Assembly (NCBI GenBank): GCA_902826155.1
Contig: CADEDU010000018.1
Span: 19,215 to 25,186, forward strand
Reading direction: 5' to 3'
Length of the DNA stretch: 5,972 nt
Origin: an uncultured beta proteobacterium
GTDB lineage: Bacteria > Pseudomonadota > Gammaproteobacteria > Burkholderiales > SG8-39
Part shown: positions 5,593 to 5,972 of the stretch, piece after piece
Layout of the letters: every line of letters starts with the position of its first letter
Numbering within the stretch: the stretch's first letter is position 1
The notes under the pieces: model-generated
Seen by the model: the letters and a program-made list of their open reading frames with translations, nothing else
Told to the model about the DNA's origin: nothing
The model's database searches: none
Made by a program: the position numbers and the translations under genes

Positions 5593-5972
5593 ATGATGCG
5601 AACCATCGGTGCGTTTGCGGTCGGTAACCTTCTCTTTCTCACGGCGAACTCCCCGGCCTTCGCCCAGCAACCTCCCAAACCCGCGGCACCACCCATTGAG
5701 AGCGAGCTGGTGCTGATCACGCCGGTCTCCAAGTTCATCCACGACTCGGCGCTGGCGGAGTTCGCCAAATACGCCAAGGAGCGCTGGAACATCAACGTCA
5801 AGACCAATGCGCTTGCCGCCGGCACGCCGGTCGCGTACGGACGCATCGTCGAATGGAAAGGCCGGCCCGAGGTCGACATCTTCTGGGGCGGCGAGAGCGC
5901 GCTGTTCGACAAGCTTGCCGAGCAGAAACTCATGGCACCGCTCAACCTCTCGGAAGCCTCCTGGAATCTGGT
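5593..5972 (+). CDS. ABC transporter periplasmic substrate-binding protein (AfuA/FbpA-like), N-terminal fragment
   Basis: The gene runs off the window end after 126 complete codons. It opens with a Sec signal peptide of about 24 residues: MMRT, a hydrophobic core (IGAFAVGNLLFLTA) and the cleavage-like site SPAFA before QQ. A Pro-rich linker (QPPKPAAPPIE) leads to a first beta strand ELVLITPVS. Then come an AEFAKYAKERWNINVKTNAL helix-strand unit and GRIVEWKGRPEVDIFWGGES (83-102), the early core of class II solute-binding proteins of the iron(III)/AfuA type (COG1840-like, as I recall). It would bind a solute in the periplasm and hand it to an inner-membrane ABC permease, expected downstream beyond the window. 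The linker after cleavage is longer than usual. Ligand is not predictable; ferric iron, phosphorylated sugars, 2-aminoethylphosphonate or thiamine are known for relatives. The start follows from AAGGAG at 5581-5586. Confidence 0.8.
   Translation, partial: MMRTIGAFAVGNLLFLTANSPAFAQQPPKPAAPPIESELVLITPVSKFIHDSALAEFAKYAKERWNINVKTNALAAGTPVAYGRIVEWKGRPEVDIFWGGESALFDKLAEQKLMAPLNLSEASWNL

Noticed and set aside
4512..5945. Upstream extension of the gpsA frame to an ATG at 5945
   Set aside because: The Rossmann fold begins right at ATG 5471. The extension would run antisense across the signal peptide and core of the binding-protein gene and shows no recognisable domain.

Overview
The window is GC-rich and almost entirely coding, with strong G/C preference at third codon positions and mostly 4-base gene overlaps. 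Its gene families (pyruvate dehydrogenase E1 beta and E2, GpsA, a periplasmic binding protein with a Sec signal peptide, an FNR-type box) point to a Gram-negative proteobacterium, probably beta or gamma. The species cannot be named from the sequence. No rRNA, tRNA, CRISPR array, insertion sequence or long repeat was seen, and no gene-free stretch exceeds about 120 bases.

Left part (1-3425, plus strand): the 3' end of one operon. In order it carries the C-terminus of the E1 beta subunit of a 2-oxo acid (probably pyruvate) dehydrogenase, the complete E2 dihydrolipoamide acyltransferase, a small acyl carrier protein, a predicted phosphoribosyltransferase, and a predicted APH-fold small-molecule kinase. 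The last four genes are joined by three ATGA stop/start overlaps, so they are very probably co-transcribed and translationally coupled. E1 alpha and the operon promoter must lie to the left; no E3 is seen here.

Middle (3425-3467): the plus operon meets a minus-strand operon tail to tail. The 31-base gap has no stem-plus-T-run terminator, but a 43-base G-free, C-rich stretch on the plus strand is a candidate Rho loading site.

Right part (3457-5471, minus strand): gpsA (glycerol-3-phosphate dehydrogenase) followed, through another ATGA overlap, by a divergent ribose-phosphate pyrophosphokinase (PRPP synthetase). A short divergent region (5472-5592) then leads to the start of a plus-strand ABC-transporter substrate-binding protein cut by the window end. 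This region holds an FNR/Anr-like box matching 9 of 10 consensus bases.

The most interesting theme is a local PRPP module: a PRPP synthetase facing a PRPP-binding phosphoribosyltransferase and an APH-like kinase, with the latter two fused by operon structure to pyruvate dehydrogenase and a dedicated acyl carrier protein. The individual families are recognisable; what the combination does is not established by the sequence.
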